In this document: piece by piece, positions 22,601-35,705 of the stretch | Layout of the letters: every line of letters starts with the position of its first letter | How positions within the stretch are numbered: position 1 is the stretch's first letter | Source of the DNA: Talpa occidentalis | Lineage: Eukaryota > Chordata > Mammalia > Eulipotyphla > Talpidae | NCBI RefSeq assembly: GCF_014898055.3 | Contig: NW_023601543.1 | Coordinates: 63,935,782-63,999,781, forward strand | Length of the DNA stretch: 64,000 bases | Reading direction: 5' to 3' | Notes under the pieces: generated by a model | What the model was told of the DNA's origin: nothing | Database searches by the model: none | Seen by the model: only the letters and a program-made list of their open reading frames with translations | Position numbers and translations under genes: made by a program

Positions 22601-24724
22601 AAACAATAACATTTTTTTTTTTTGCTCATGAATGTGTCACTTGAGCAGCCTTCCTTTGGAACAGCTCACCTCTGCTCTACTTGGCGTTGCTGGGGTGGCT
22701 CAGAGGGTAGGGCTGGAATCCTCTGGCTGTGGAAATGGCCATTGGCCTGGACCCCAGCTGGGGATGTCAGCCGGAATACCTACACTCTGCGTGTGGCCTG
22801 GGACACGTCTCTGCATGGCCACTGGGCTCCAGAGGCAAGCATCCCTAAAAGAAAGGGGAGCGTTCCAAAGCTGTAGTTCTTTTATCACCTACCTCTACAC
22901 ATCACACATTGTCGCTGTCCCCACATGCTACTTCTTAGAAGCAAGTCCATATTCAAGAGTCTATTGGACACAGTCTCTTGTGGGAAGAGTGCCAACAGAT
23001 TTGGAAGTGTGTTTTTAAGCCACTATACTCTCTTTGCTCCAGACATGCCCCTAGTCTCTACAGAAGGGAGACCATGCAGCGAGTATAAACCAAGGCATCC
23101 TGCCAAAGTGCTGGCAGAGACCACAAGACCACACAAAAGAGCAATTTGGGCCAGAGTCTCCCCCCATTCCCGGTGCCTGTCTTGGGGTTACCCCAGAGGG
23201 TGGCAGGGGCAGTGTGAACAGAACCTGTGTAAAAGGACCAGCACTTCTTGGCCACAGACCTTCGCTGGGATGGGACTCTGGGTTGTGGGACTGCTGGCTT
23301 TGGAAGAGCTGCCAGCCAGCTGTTTCCTGACGTGGATGCTCACAATCATTGTGACATGGACACAACATTGTATAGGCCAGACAAAACCGTCTCCGGTAAG
23401 TCCTGGGCTCACCCCCTTGCAAACTCTAGTGTAAATCCACAGAGATGATTTCACTTACATGAAATATAGAATCAAAGTTTCTAGAATCGTTGTTGGTCTA
23501 GATGATTCTCCCCACCTCCCTGTGTAGGGGCAAAGAGACCGTTCTGAGAGCCTCCGTCTCAAACTCTCCCTAGAGAGGCCATTGAGCCTGGGTCTTGGCT
23601 AATTCCTTAGTAAATAAATAAGCAAATCCAGTGTAGAACATGAACTTAAAAAATTCTTTTAATTTAAAATTTTTAAATTTTTTATTACACAAATGAACTG
23701 CAAGCCCATGGGGGAGGGGAGGCAGGTTTTGGTGAATATCCTTTCAACTTTCTTTTGCTGCAGATCTCTCTTTTGTCTTGCTTTCTCATATTGTACAGGT
23801 ATTTTATAACAGGATATTTAGGCTTACTATATCATGATCACCTTTCCATAACAATAAGTGTACTATTTCTCTATTATTTTTGGTGGTTGACATGGTCTTT
23901 TACCATATTAGGATTTATTTAATCAATGCCCTGCTGGACCACTCAGGAGTAGCTTTGGATTTGAGGGTCAAAAGCAAAAAATTTTGAACAATACATCAAT
24001 TAAGTAATAATGGCTTAAATAAGAGAAGTGTAAGTCTCATTCACATCAGGGAAGCCTAGAGGTAAACAGTGAGGTGTTGGCACACTGTCTCTTTGTTCTC
24101 CTGCTTTTAACACACTGCTTTCACCTCACGGTTCCATAAAGCTACCGGCATGCTGACATTCATATCCATATTCCAGACAGCAGGGAGGAGAAAAGAACCA
24201 CACTCCCTCTTTTAAGACATTTCCCAGAAGTCACTTCCAGCAGCTCCATTTATATCCCATCAACCAAAACTTAGCCTTATGGTCATAGCTAGCTGCAAAG
24301 GAATCTGGGAAATGCAACCTTCATTCTGGGTATCCTGTGCCCTTTAGGGGTCCTACTACCCCACTGACCTCCAAATACCATTTTCAGGGAAAAGAATCAG
24401 GACTTTCGGGAGAACTGACTGATTCCAGATGTGGGGCAGGGAAAGTACAAGCTGAGCCTAGAACATCTTACTCTAGAAAACAAAGAAGTTTTCAAAGTTG
24501 TCAAAAGGGCACAGGGGGCAACTTGAAGGAGTTTCCACCAGTGAAAGCTGGGACAATTTGATCATCCAGAAGAATAACTACAATTGGCACACATTACCTA
24601 TGTTCAATTTCATGGGTTCACAATGTAACTGAAAAAAGGGAAGAACCCCCATTTGTTCACTTGGCAGGATACCTAGGAGCAGACGTTATTTTCAAGACTA
24701 ATAAAGGGCAAGACTCAAGGACTT
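22601..24724. other. Intergenic, no gene recognised
   Basis: Several open frames of 60-170 codons lie on both strands between 22,620 and 23,450, but none resembles a known family. The part at about 24,000-24,330 resembles a diverged interspersed repeat. I see no RNA gene. Confidence 0.5.
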
Positions 24725-24986
24725 GGGCCACCCTGGTGGTGCAGGGGTTAAAGGCACAGTCCTGTCAAGCTACTGCCAGCCACTGTAGCATGAGTTCCAT
24801 CCCCGGCCAGGTTGCTGACCCACATGGCACAGCAGACCTCTCCTGTCTCTCCCGCTGCTCCCCTCAGCAGTGTATTTCAGTAGATCTGCTGTTCTGTTCC
24901 CCGCTCTGTCTCTGGTGAATCCTCTCACCCCCCTGCACCTCTGGCCTATCCCCCGGTTCTTGTATGCATAAATAAATAAATCTTTA
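24725..24986 (+). mobile_element. tRNA-derived SINE, + strand
   Basis: The head gccaccctggtggtgcaggg, the middle and the (aaat)n tail are present. Imperfect flanks are caaggactt / caagcactt. Confidence 0.88.
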
Positions 24987-25287
24987 AGACCCAAGCACTT
25001 ATTTTTTATTTTGTTAGAATTATCAGTTTTCACATTATAAAAGTATCTTAGCTAACCTATGAAGAATAAATGATAGAATTAGAATATCAGCATTTGGTAG
25101 CCCCTGGAGAACTGGGAGTCTAGACAGTGGTCATGAATATCAGAATCACAAAGAGAGAGACAGCCTCTTGATGGAGCATAACAACATCTGTGACACAGTC
25201 TTGCTGAAAAGAAAAAGGAAAAACCCTCTAATTTAACTCTCTAAAGCCTTTCACTCTAAACACTGGTTTATAAGAAACACGGGGTCA

Positions 25288-25474
25288 CGCATGGCGCAGC
25301 AGACCTCTTCTGAGTTGCCCGCTGCTCCCCTCAGCAGTGTATTTCGGTCATTCTGCCTGTTCTGTTCCCCACTTTGTCTCTGGTAAATCTTCTCAATCCC
25401 CACGCCTCTGGCCTGTATCCCAGTTCTTGTGTGCATAAATAAATAAATCTTTAAAAAAAAAAAAAGAAAAAAGA
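25288..25474 (+). mobile_element. 5'-truncated SINE, + strand
   Basis: The copy starts within the body at cgcatggcgcagcagacctc, with no tRNA head. The flanks aagaaacacggggtca (25272-25287) and aagaaacacagagtca (25475-25490) show that it inserted in truncated form. Confidence 0.88.
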
Positions 25475-25489
25475 AAGAAACACAGAGTC

Positions 25490-28165
25490 AGCAGAACATG
25501 GTCAACAGCACGGGGGGGGGGTGGGGGGGTGGGGGAGGTGCTACAGGAAGTGGACTTAGCTTCTTCAATTCAGGAGTGCTTGGTCTGAAATACCCCTTCT
25601 CACTTTGTCAGAATGTCAGTCCCCTGAGTCCTGAATCCTGTCCCCACTGTCACCCACACCACTGCCCTGACACTCTCCATGCCTCAGAAGGACGATTTCT
25701 TAGACCTTGCAGGTGGAATAAAGATGGGCCACAACCTGGACTGAAGGCCAAGGACATGGGGTAAGGCCTGAAAGCTTACTAATCTCCCCAAGCCCCCTTC
25801 TATAAAATGATCTCACCTTAGGCCATGATGAATCTGTTACTGTCACTTGGTTCTTCTAGAAACTCCTGCTTTCCCTCAAATTCCTTCCTTCCTATGATTT
25901 TCCCTCTCCCCAGCCCCTGGTTTATGTAAGTCCCCCAACTTCTCCCAAAATCTCCAATAGCTGGCCCTACCCTCTTGACCTGCAAGTTAAGGCAGCTGTT
26001 CTAAGCAGACTGGTGCTCAAAATCCCTTAGATGAGGCACTTAGTCTCACCTTGAGGAACTCTCTGGAGATGGAAAGGGCGCCATTTTCCATGCACTAGGC
26101 CCAGTCTCACCTCACTCTCTGACTCCCAACTCCAGCTTCCTGATTGAGGCTCATGTGGCACTTTGCTGCTCTGGGCTCAACTGGCCCTCTCTGACAATTG
26201 AGACCCTTAGATAGACACCCTTCCCCTAGTTTCACTTGTCATCTCCCCTTCATATCCCTTCCTTCTCTGAGGACCTCCAGGTCATTCCCCAAATCAACTC
26301 CAAGTCTGACTGCCATGTCTCTCAGAATTTATATGCTCTAATTCCCGCGGGGCCAAAGCCAGAACTGATGTCATTCAGTGCCCAACAACAAGGCTGGGTG
26401 GCCTTAAATATAACTCCTACACATCTTTCTCCCACCAAAGCCATCAGGTTCCCTATTCCCAATTACTCCGTCAGACCACCACTGCTGATCCTACCTCAGG
26501 AACCTTTCCAAATCTTTCCACCAACCAAGGGTGTGGCTTCACCTTTTCAGAAACCTTCCCTAACATTGCAGTTCTAAGAGAAATAAAACCAAAATGAAGT
26601 AAAATTTAAGTTACCACCCAAGCCGATGCTGAATTAAACTTCCAGAGAAAACTCAAGAGGGATTCATCTCTTTTTTGTTCCCCAGAACAGTACAAGCACT
26701 TTATATGTCAGCCGTGGGCATCATAAGCTTCTGGCGGACAGCCACCAAGATGTTTTGGGGTCTACCTGAGAATGAATCCCCTCAAAAACCCACATAATTT
26801 GCCAAAGGGCCTTCTGTCAAGGCCGGCTCTGTATGCAATGGCCACTTTGCGGGCAATCAATCTGTAGGAATTCATATTGACTGACACTAAATTGCAAGAC
26901 CTTTGAGGTAGAGAGAGTGTTCTTTGTATTCCCTCAGCCCCAGCACCGGGACAGGCCCTGCTGAAAGTATAGGCTCACACCTATCCCCTCTCCTCAATCC
27001 TGTAGTGAAAAGAAATGACTAGGGAGCCGCTCTTCTTTCAGGGAAGCCTACAGAAGCAAACCCTGTGCTTTTCTTCATTTGTTTGCTAGTTAATTAAACC
27101 ACCCAGCATATTTCTGGAAACAGAGGCCCAGTAACTTCAGAATTGAGGCCACCGCCATGCCAACAAGGCCTTTGACCTTTAAAGTCTCATGCTACATTCT
27201 CCTCAGACTGCAATTCCCTCCCCCTGTTTCTATCATTTTCATCAGGCAATCTGCAGACAGGTCTTTTCTTGGAAGCTGTAGTACTGCCAAAACAACAAAA
27301 ACCCCCAAACCAAAAGCCTGTTTTCTTGGATTTTATGGCTTGATTTTAAAACAGCTAAAGAGGCACTACTTCTCTTGCACTGGAGGGTTTTGATTATATT
27401 TTTAATTACAAGAAAAGAAAAATATGGCCACATCGCACGACTTCCTTAAAGACGCCTAACTCCTGGGGCTCTGAGCAATTTCATGGCCCTGTCAAATTTG
27501 CAAATATCTGTGAATTGCCTAGTGTCAGGCCGTGGTTGCTTACTGCCGTGGGACGCACAGTGCTTCTTCCTCAGGAACTCACACACAGAACTAGGGCGGG
27601 CCCTCCCTTTCCAAAGCCAGTTTTACAACCTTCTCCATAGAGCGTGAAGAAAGGGCCCCCGGAACTCAGCTTGGAGACCAGAGCTCACAAATGCTGGGTG
27701 TGAGATGCGTCTTAGTTTCCTAGGGCCACACAACAATGTGCCATATCTGTGCTACTTTGTTATTGTCTCACAGTTCTGGAGGAAGCCCCAGATCAAGATG
27801 TCAATAAGCATCATTCCTCTGAGGGCTGTGAAGGAGGATCTGTTCTAGGCCTCTTTCGCTGCTTCTGGTGGTTTGGTGCTCCTTGTCTTGTAAGAAGCAT
27901 CATCCCTGTTCTCTGCCGTCATGTTCGCATGGTGTTCTCCCTGGGTGTCTCTGTCTCCAAATTTCCCCTCATTATAGGGACATCGATCATACTGCATTAG
28001 GCCCACCTCATCTAGTCTGATCTCAAATTAGCTAACTATATCTTCAAACCCCTATTTCCCCAAATGGTGACATTATAAGGTACTGTGCTTTAGAACTTCA
28101 ACAGAAGGATGGGGGGGCGGGGGGCAGGGGAGTTGGGTGCACAGTTCAACTCCATAAATACATTC
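25490..28165. other. Intergenic with possible conserved segments and an LTR fragment
   Basis: It begins with a G-rich run at 25,512-25,538. The interval 26,690-26,880 (aagatgttttggggtctacc, caatggccactttgcgggca) looks non-repetitive and might be conserved. An L2-like end lies near 26,890-26,950. A - strand MaLR-like LTR covers about 27,708-28,165 (cacagttctggaggaagccc). No gene is seen. Confidence 0.5.
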
Positions 28166-28251
28166 TAGAAAAGGTAACCAAGTATCATAGTCTTGAAAGA
28201 CAGTAGCATTTCAAAAGCAGAACCTGGGAGTTGAGGCAGGAAGCAAGATAT

Positions 28252-28424
28252 AGCAGCAGACCGCTCTGTTTTGCCAGCGGCTCCCCTCAGCAGTGTATTT
28301 CAGTCAGTCTGCCTGTTCTGTTCCCCGCTCTGTTTCTGGTGAATCCTCTCACCCTCTCCGCCCCATCCCACACTCTGGCCTGTACCCCAGTTCTTGTATG
28401 CATAAATAAATCTTTAGAAAAAAA
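28252..28424 (+). mobile_element. 5'-truncated SINE, + strand
   Basis: Only the body and tail are present, from cagcagaccgctctgttttg to gcataaataaatcttt. Confidence 0.85.
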
Positions 28425-28620
28425 TTAAGTAGCAGTATAATACAGATCATCCCATAGTCACTTTACTCAAGAATTATTTATTGATTGGGAGGTAGGGAAA
28501 TTGGGTGAAAGGGATCAATTGTATGATGGGTAGATGGAAACTAAATTTTGGTGGAGATCATAATGTAGTACATACAGATCTCAAGTTATCATGCTGTACA
28601 CTTGAAACCTAATAATGTTT

Positions 28621-28932
28621 TTTTTTTTATAGAGGCATGTTTTACTTATTTATTTATTTGTTTGTTTGTTTTGTTTTGTTTATACATGCACTGGGCACAG
28701 TCAGAAGCGCGGGAGGGTGAGAGAATTCACCAGAGCCAGAGCGGGGAGCAGAGCAGGCAGAAGGACCGAGGTACACTGCTGAGGGGAGCAGCGGGGGAGA
28801 CAGGAGAGGTCTGCGCGCCATGTGGGACCCTCCTCCGGTGGCCGGGGAGCAGCCGGGGATCGAACCGGTGCCACAGAGGCTGCGGGCAGCTTCGCAACCC
28901 AGCGCTCAACCGCTGCGCCACCGGGGAGGCCC
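28621..28932 (-). mobile_element. tRNA-derived SINE, young type, - strand
   Basis: Read on the - strand it has gggcctccccggtggcgcag and gcgctgggttgcgaagctgc, a gttcgatccccggctgctcc extension and a long T-rich tail on the + strand. The perfect direct repeat aaacctaataatgtttt flanks it. It is inserted in an L1-like 3' end (28,450-28,620). Confidence 0.93.
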
Positions 28933-29360
28933 AAAACCTAATAATGTTTTGAACATTAGAAAAATACTTATCTATTGAACACTTACAATGAGTCAAGAAC
29001 CAGCGGCCAGGATACAGTGGTGAACAGACAGTTCCCAACTTATAGACTAATGGGAGAGCAGATCCTAGAAGATACTGGATTTGAGGGGAAGATACAGCAA
29101 TAGAACAGTAAGACCTTTTTCCTCCCTCCTGTTGGTGAGAATGCAAGCGTGATGGCTGGAGCTTGAGCAGCCACAAGTGGTTAGGATGCTGAAGCAATAA
29201 GACCAGGTCCATGACATGGAGTGTCATATCTGTTCTAGAAACCTTTCAATGACAGAGAAAAAGTATGTCTCTTGCTGAGAAACTATTATTATAGCTGCTC
29301 TGTGCTTCATAACAAACCCTAATCCTGAGATAACAGTTTACCTTAAAAACGAGTAGTGGG

Positions 29361-29559
29361 GAGCCTTCCTGGTGGCACAGGGGGTTAAGTGTCAGCACTA
29401 TGAAGCAATCCGCAGCCACTGCAGCACAAGTTCGATCCCTGGCCAGGGAGCTGACCCACATGGCGAAGCAGACCTCTCCTGTCATGCCCGCTGCTCCCCT
29501 CAGCAGTGTATTTCAGTCAATCCGCCTGTTCTGTTCCTTGCTCTGTCTCTGGTGAATCT

Positions 29560-29618
<59 letters not shown>

Positions 29619-29720
29619 TACACACACACACACCCGCCACACCTCTAGCCTGTACTCTAGTTCTTATATGCATAGATAAATAAACCTTAAAAAAAAAAAA
29701 CCCACAAACATCTATTTAAA
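29361..29720 (+). mobile_element. tRNA-derived SINE, + strand, with expanded (TC)n(CA)n
   Basis: The head agccttcctggtggcacagg and the tail atagataaataaacctt are present. A (TC)n run followed by (CA)n at about 29,562-29,632 expands the body. The direct repeat acgagtagtggg / ataagtagtggg flanks it. Confidence 0.88.
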
Positions 29721-30589
29721 AAAATAAGTAGTGGGTAAAAAAAAGTAAAGAGAATACTATCAGGCCTAGCTTTCAACCAGGATCTGGGTTCAAATCATTT
29801 GTCTTCTTCCTAAACTATAATAAGAAAAACACCTGTAGCTGCTGTTATGATGGCTATTATTTTCACGGGTACCTCAGACTGTTAGGTGTTGACCTTGTGA
29901 TAATTACTTTTTCAAGGACACCGCCTCCAGGGCTCCCTGTGTAATCTGTGGCCACACCATCTTCTTAAAAGCCATACCTGAAACTAGGGATCACCCTCTG
30001 CCACAATCATTCCCCCATAGGACCTTGCCTGCTCTCCCTCCTACACACCTCCAATTCTGTCTTCTCCCAGCCACCTGTGCGGCTCCCCAACTCTCATCCA
30101 TTCTCTATCTACTCTGACTCCTGACAGGTCTTTTCAAAGGCCCATTCTGTCTGGTCTAACTTCTAGAGCTTTCTATGTTTTTTTGCAGAGCAGTGGATTC
30201 TAAAACCTTTATGGCCTGACTCTTGCCCACTTCTCTTCTTTTATCCTGGTCCCTTCTCTCTTCCTGGAGACGTGCAGTTCCCTCTGCCTGGAAACATACC
30301 CTCTCCTCAGCTTTCTCAGCAAATTCCAGCTTATTGCCTTTTCCAGGGAAGCTGTGTGCCCACCTCCTCTTTGTCCTGCATGCTTGTCCTTATTTCTTTG
30401 TAAATAAATGAATTACCATGTACATGATTACATGGAAACATACGTAATGTGTGCTTATTATCTGTCCACCCTGTCAACCAGAAAGTTCCGGGAAACGCAG
30501 CAACGGCATGGTCTGCTTCATTCTTTCTCTTGCCCAAGTACTATGCAACCAAATTTTCCCTCAGAAGGAAAGCTACTTTAGAGGTTTTT

Positions 30590-30893
30590 TTTCTTTTTTT
30601 TCCTTTTTTTTTTTTAAATTACCAGTTCTTTTTTTTTTTAAAGATTTATTTATTTATACAGCACTGGGTACAGTCAGAAGCGCGGGAGGGTGAGAGAATT
30701 CACCAGAGCCAGAGCGGGGAACAGAACAGGCAGACTGATGAAGTACACTGCTGAGGGGAGCAGCGGGTGCAGCAGGAGAGGTCTGCGCGCCATGTGGGAC
30801 CCTCACCCGGTGGACGGGGATGGAACCGGCGCTGCAGAGGCTGCGGGCAGCTTTGCAGCCCAGCACTCAACTGCTGCACCACTGGGGAAGCCC
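30590..30893 (-). mobile_element. tRNA-derived SINE, young type, - strand
   Basis: The features aaagatttatttatttatac, cactgggtacagtcagaagc and the terminal gggaagccc correspond to the reverse of the head. The flanks are ttagaggttttt / tagagatgtttt. Confidence 0.9.
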
Positions 30894-30954
30894 TAGAGAT
30901 GTTTTTCATAGAAAAAAAAATGTCACATACATTCATAGAAATGTCACATACATT

Positions 30955-31260
30955 TCTCGAAATGCAGCATTATAAATGTATATCTGAATGAATTTTCACA
31001 AACAACTCAACCATGTCACCAGCAGCCAGATGGACCAAAGCATGATCAGCACCCCAGACCCCTCATGTCCCCTTCCAGTCACCTCTTCACCAAGGGTAAC
31101 CCTTAGCTTGTTGGCTAAGATGAGAGATAAACTTGACCATTTTTATGTTTTATATAAATGGAGTCCTTTTGTGTTTGGCTTTTCTTGCTCAGCATTTGCT
31201 TTATGAGAGTCGTCGTGTGGTCACGTGCGTTTGCAGTGCGTTCACCCTCCTGCAGTGTAG
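30955..31260 (-). mobile_element. Old L1 3' UTR fragment, - strand
   Basis: The phrases gaatgaattttcacaaac, ttatataaatggagtcct and tgtttggcttttcttgctcagc match an L1M 3' UTR in reverse orientation. Confidence 0.6.
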
Positions 31261-31524
31261 GGCTCCATTCTGGGAGCAGTCCACAGCATATCGATCCATG
31301 TGACTGGTGGCAGTTGCCTTACATTTGAGTACCAGCAAAATTTCTTGCTTTGGAGGACACTCTTCAATGACTTTATTTTGAACAACAAAGTGGTGTTTGG
31401 GGAAGACCCATTAACCCGCAATGGCCTCAATCAATGCTGGTTTGCAATGCTTAGAGAGGTCACCTAACAGAATTGGTTTTAAAAAAAGAAGAAGAAAAGG
31501 AGGAAGAAGAAGCGAAAGGGGGCT

Positions 31525-31835
31525 GTTGTAGTCCATTTGGGCTGCTATAACAGAATACCACAGACTGGGTCACTTTTAAACAACAGACATTTATTTCTTG
31601 CTGTGCTGGTGGCTGAGAAGTTCAAGACCAAGGTGCAGGCAGTTTGGTGTCTTGATGAGAGCCCACTTCCTGGTTCATAGACAGACATCTTGTACCCTCA
31701 CGTGGTGGAAGGGATAAGGGAGTTCTCTGGGGTCCCTTTTGTAAGGCATTAACCCCATTCATTCATCATCTTGGAGTTTAAGTTTCAATATATGAGTGTT
31801 TGTGAAACTATCAGTCCATTGCAGAGGCAAAGAAA
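31525..31835 (-). mobile_element. MaLR/MLT-like LTR, - strand
   Basis: The text ggctgctataacagaatacc, cacagactgggtcactttta and ccctcacgtggtgga is typical of MLT/MST-type LTRs read in reverse. Confidence 0.6.
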
Positions 31836-32160
31836 GTTAACTGAGTCTGTGCTTTCAAAAGCAATACAGTCAGCGGTTTGGTTGTGGAGGTCACATAGAA
31901 GGAAGGAATGTAAGAAAGACAGCCTAGTGGGTGGGCAATGAAATACGTGTAGTAGCTTTGGATAAAATGTCCATATAGAACGTGGAGGGTCTCAAACTAT
32001 ACTCAGTGAGCAGAGCAGGTGACGCGCTCTGGAAAGCAGTGTCTGATGGCAGATACAGACTAGTGCTGGTAAAATCACTATTGTCAAAGATTTATGGGAA
32101 GTTTGAATAAAATAGCTTTAGAGCATTAAAGCACCAGGCCATATAGGACATTTCATTCAT

Positions 32161-32191
<31 letters not shown>

Positions 32192-32227
32192 ATGGATGGA
32201 TGGATGGATGGTTGGTTGGATGGATAT
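32161..32227. repeat. (TGGA)n microsatellite
   Basis: About 16 tetranucleotide units occur with minor interruptions (tggttggttgga). Confidence 0.95.
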
Positions 32228-32576
32228 AGGCTTAAGGAAGGATAGACTTGGAAGAAGGATTTCAGCTGTAAGAGCCCAATGGCAGAAATCAATGAGGATG
32301 TCACTGCAGTGATCACGCAAGAGAGAATGGGCTGAGTCTGTGGGGAGTAGCCGAAGGAGGACGTTTATAATTAGAGGGACATTTTGGAGCAGAAGTTCCC
32401 CATCATGGACCCCTGTGCCAGCATGATAGAGATTATGAAGGAACCCCTTCTCACAAGACTGTTTTACAATGCATAAAATAAAACAATAGAATTACAAAGG
32501 AAACCAATTATATTGAACTATGTTATCAAAATAATAAACCCCATAAATTTATGATGTAGTTATTGTAGCCACATAT

Positions 32577-33062
32577 TCTTGGACACATTTCCCATTGAGA
32601 GGTGGGGTCCATGTCCCTCTCTTCATATCTAAACTGACCATGCATCTAAGCTCTACCAAACAAGCAAGCATAACAGAAGCGACATTCTAGAACTCCTAAG
32701 GCTAGACCCGAAGAAACCTGGCAGCTTCCTTCTTATTCTCTGGAGCTTCCTTTTTGGAGCTGTGTAAGAAGTTCTCCCACCCAGAGGCTGCCATACTAAA
32801 CAGCTTACTTGAACAGATATGGAGAGGCTAGGGGATTGACCTGGGGAGCTCAGGAGAGACAGAGAGACCAAGGAGATGACCAAGGATGTCCCAGTATTTA
32901 GATCATCCCACCTGAGGCCTCTGACATTGCCTGGAACAGACACAAGACAGCCCATTTCGTCCTGCCCAAATTGTAGGCTCAAGAGCAAAATAAATTATTG
33001 TTGCTGTTTCCAGTCACTACATTTTAAGACCATTTATTACATAGCACAGATAAACAGAATAC
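32577..33062 (+). mobile_element. MaLR-like LTR, + strand
   Basis: The phrase gcaaaataaattattgttgc, followed by gtcactacattttaag, and the ending cagataaacagaatac match the 3' end of a MaLR/MLT-type LTR. The upstream edge is approximate. Confidence 0.5.
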
Positions 33063-33379
33063 TAATGGATATATCTCTTTAATTAGGAGTTAAATCTAGC
33101 AGCAGGCCTAACAAATACCATAATTTAAAATTAACGATGAAATAATCAATATATTGAGATATTGGTATCAACTGTAATATAATATAAAAATATCTATGAT
33201 TTTGATTGGTAACCAAATCATTGTTAATACAATTATAATTGTTGCCTACATGCATGACCCAGGGAAATGCTAACTTTCAGTTAAAGGCTTATGAAAAGAA
33301 AAATAAAAAGACTTCTCATCCAAGTTCACAAGTCCCCCAAATTCTATGTATGGTCCTAAGTTAAGAAGCCTTATTTTAT

Positions 33380-33650
33380 TTTATTTTACTTTACTTTTAA
33401 AGATTTATTTATTTATGCATACATGAACTGGGGTACAGGCCAGAGGTGGGGGGGGGGTGAGAAGATTCACCAGAGACAGAGTGGGGAACAGAACAGGCAG
33501 ACTGACTGAAATACACTGCTGAGGGGAGCAGTGGGCGAGTCATGAGAGGTCTGCCACGCTGTGTGGGTAGCTCCCTGGCTGGGAATCATTACATTGGCTG
33601 TGGACAGCTTAATAGGTTGTGTCTTAACCCTTGTGCCACGAGGGAGGCCC
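33380..33650 (-). mobile_element. tRNA-derived SINE, - strand
   Basis: The copy is full length, with taaagatttatttatttatgc on the + strand at one end and gtgccacgagggaggccc at the other. The perfect direct repeat aagaagccttatttta flanks it. Confidence 0.92.
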
Positions 33651-34349
33651 AAGAAGCCTTATTTTACAGATAAATCGGGGCATCCCCTTGATGACTGATT
33701 CTGTCCTTAAGAATTTAGTGAAGCTGCTTTTATAGACAGCTGAACTGGTTGTATTTTAAAATGTGTTTTACCAGAAGCTTTAAAAATACCCCTCCTTTTA
33801 TTTCTCTCCTGGCTGTCTAATGTTCTTTGTCACTTTTCGTCTGCAGCTCCTCTTGTCCCTCAATGTTCTCTTCTCTCTCCATCCCCAGAATCCAGCGGGT
33901 CAGGACTCCACGCCCCTGCCTAGACCACACAGAAGGTTCTCTCCACCTTCAGTCTGCCTGTGGTCACCACCCACTGCCTTGCTGCCTGAGGGAGCTTCCT
34001 GGAGCACAGATGAATGCTGTCCTCTCTGGCTCCCACTGCCAAGTCCACACTGGTGAGCAAAGCTTCTATGAGAAAGACAGTGCCAGAAGCTGGTCCTTCT
34101 CTTCTGGCCACTGTTATTTTGTAACATTTCTCTAGCCCTCTGGCTGGTTCCAGCCTCTCTGGCTTTGCTTTTCGATTTTCACTCTTAGAACACCTTCAGG
34201 AATTCGTCCTCAAGGCCAAGACAGGCTTATTTGTGAAGACAGTGCCTCATCACATCCTCCATGATGCTTCCTTGAGCTCCCCACCTGAAGGTAAAATCAC
34301 CACTCCTTCTTCATTGACCCACCCACTCTCTTAAAGGGAGGGTTTTTTT

Positions 34350-34800
34350 TTTTCCCGCGGAAAGATATACAACAATGCACATGTATCTAAATGTATACTT
34401 CAACAGTTTCCAGAAGCCCAATAAACTTGTTTCTCTTATGTGTGAGTAGCAGCCAGAATAAGGAACAGAACTTTCCTGGTTTCCCTGAGGTCCCCTTTGT
34501 CACTACATTCCTCCCTGCAGAGGATAACCCTGACCGCTGACTATAAAGGCTAATTTAACCTGACTTTACATTTTAGATACGTGGAACCACACAGTATGTG
34601 CCTTTTGATGTCTGGCGTCTTCTGTCCAGTATCATGTTTATGAGATCCCTCTGTATTAACCTTGCTTATTTTGCTTTGATAGGCATGTGGGTAGTTTCCA
34701 CATGGAGGTCATTATCAATAGTGTTGCAGTGAACATGGCCTTTGGGTGAACATGGGTACACAAGTCCAGTAACATTTATTCCTAGTAACCTACAAAAACT
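34350..34800 (-). mobile_element. Old L1 3' UTR fragment, - strand
   Basis: The text gatacgtggaaccacacagt and ggcatgtgggtagtttccac matches L1M 3' sequence in reverse orientation. Confidence 0.55.
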
Positions 34801-35261
34801 TACTGAAACAATTGCATGTCACTCTCATGTGTGTTCCTAATTTGCTCTCCTAAACTCTGAGCAGCTTTAACGACAGGCTGTGTCTTACATGTTTTTGCAT
34901 CATCATAACTTAGCTTTCAGTACTTGCTCAATAAATACTGTTCAAATGAATGAATACTGAAAAATTGCCAGGAAAAAAGCATTTCTCTGATAGCCTTCAC
35001 ATTGCCTTATACTCTTATCCTGAGATTCTCTTAGATTCTGGTTATTTACTATTTGTATTTTTCTATTGGTATATCACATTTGTATTATAAAGTTACTCAA
35101 ATCCTTTGTGGAAGAACATGAGAAGCACATACACACCTATATACACACACCCGAGTGTCTGTGTGTTTTCCATTATCCCATCTAAACTCACTGAAAGGAA
35201 TGGGATTAAGTAATTTGGATATGTGATGTTCTACCTATTCATTTATTTGTTTATTTATTTT

Positions 35262-35705
35262 GACTAGGCTGCGTGGCTTTATTAGGGAAAGTCAGGATTA
35301 CAAAGGATTTAAGAGTTGGCACTGGGGTCCTTCTTCCTGCCAAAGGTGGGCACAGCATTCACAAAGGGCTGGTTGTACTGCACTGGCCACTTGGCCCGGC
35401 CTGTCTTCCTCTTCTTCTCCTGTTTGGGCACCTTGGGAGACTGACCTTGGACCAGGGAACCATGGACTTTGCAGCCAAGCTGGCTGCTTTCACCCTGCAC
35501 TGGAAAGCGCAGTCACAGCCTCTTGGGTCATGCCAGCGGGAGCTTGACGTGATCTTCTGGGGCGCTGCCCGCAGGAGAGGCTACAGGAGCCTTGATCTGG
35601 GAGACTATCTCCTGGTCTGTCACCTCAAGGACGAGGAGCTCCTGGGCTTTGTCAGCAACTGAACATCGGTGACCACTGCAGCAAAGATGGAGCTGAGAAA
35701 GAATC
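35262..35705 (-). pseudogene. FAU: Processed pseudogene of FAU (FUBI / ribosomal protein S30)
   Basis: The - strand carries an intronless copy of FAU mRNA. Its parent encodes a ubiquitin-like FUBI domain fused to ribosomal protein S30, and S30 is released into the 40S subunit. The 3' half is readable: [36 protein letters not shown] and DPSANS, then a stop, the short FAU 3'UTR and AATAAA. The 5' half keeps FAU stretches such as GCCCAGGAGCT, ATCAAGGCTC and GTAGCCTC, but has indels. The region of the start ATG is deleted and a stretch before S30 is lost. An A-rich relic (TTTATTTGTTTATTTATTTT on the + strand at 35,243-35,262) marks the poly(A) tail. With no start and a broken FUBI frame it should not make FAU. 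The parent is an autosomal gene outside this window. Confidence 0.93.

Noticed and set aside
28707..28930. Open frames with repeated peptide similarity between 28.7, 30.7 and 38.2 kb
   Set aside because: They are translations of SINE copies, not genes.
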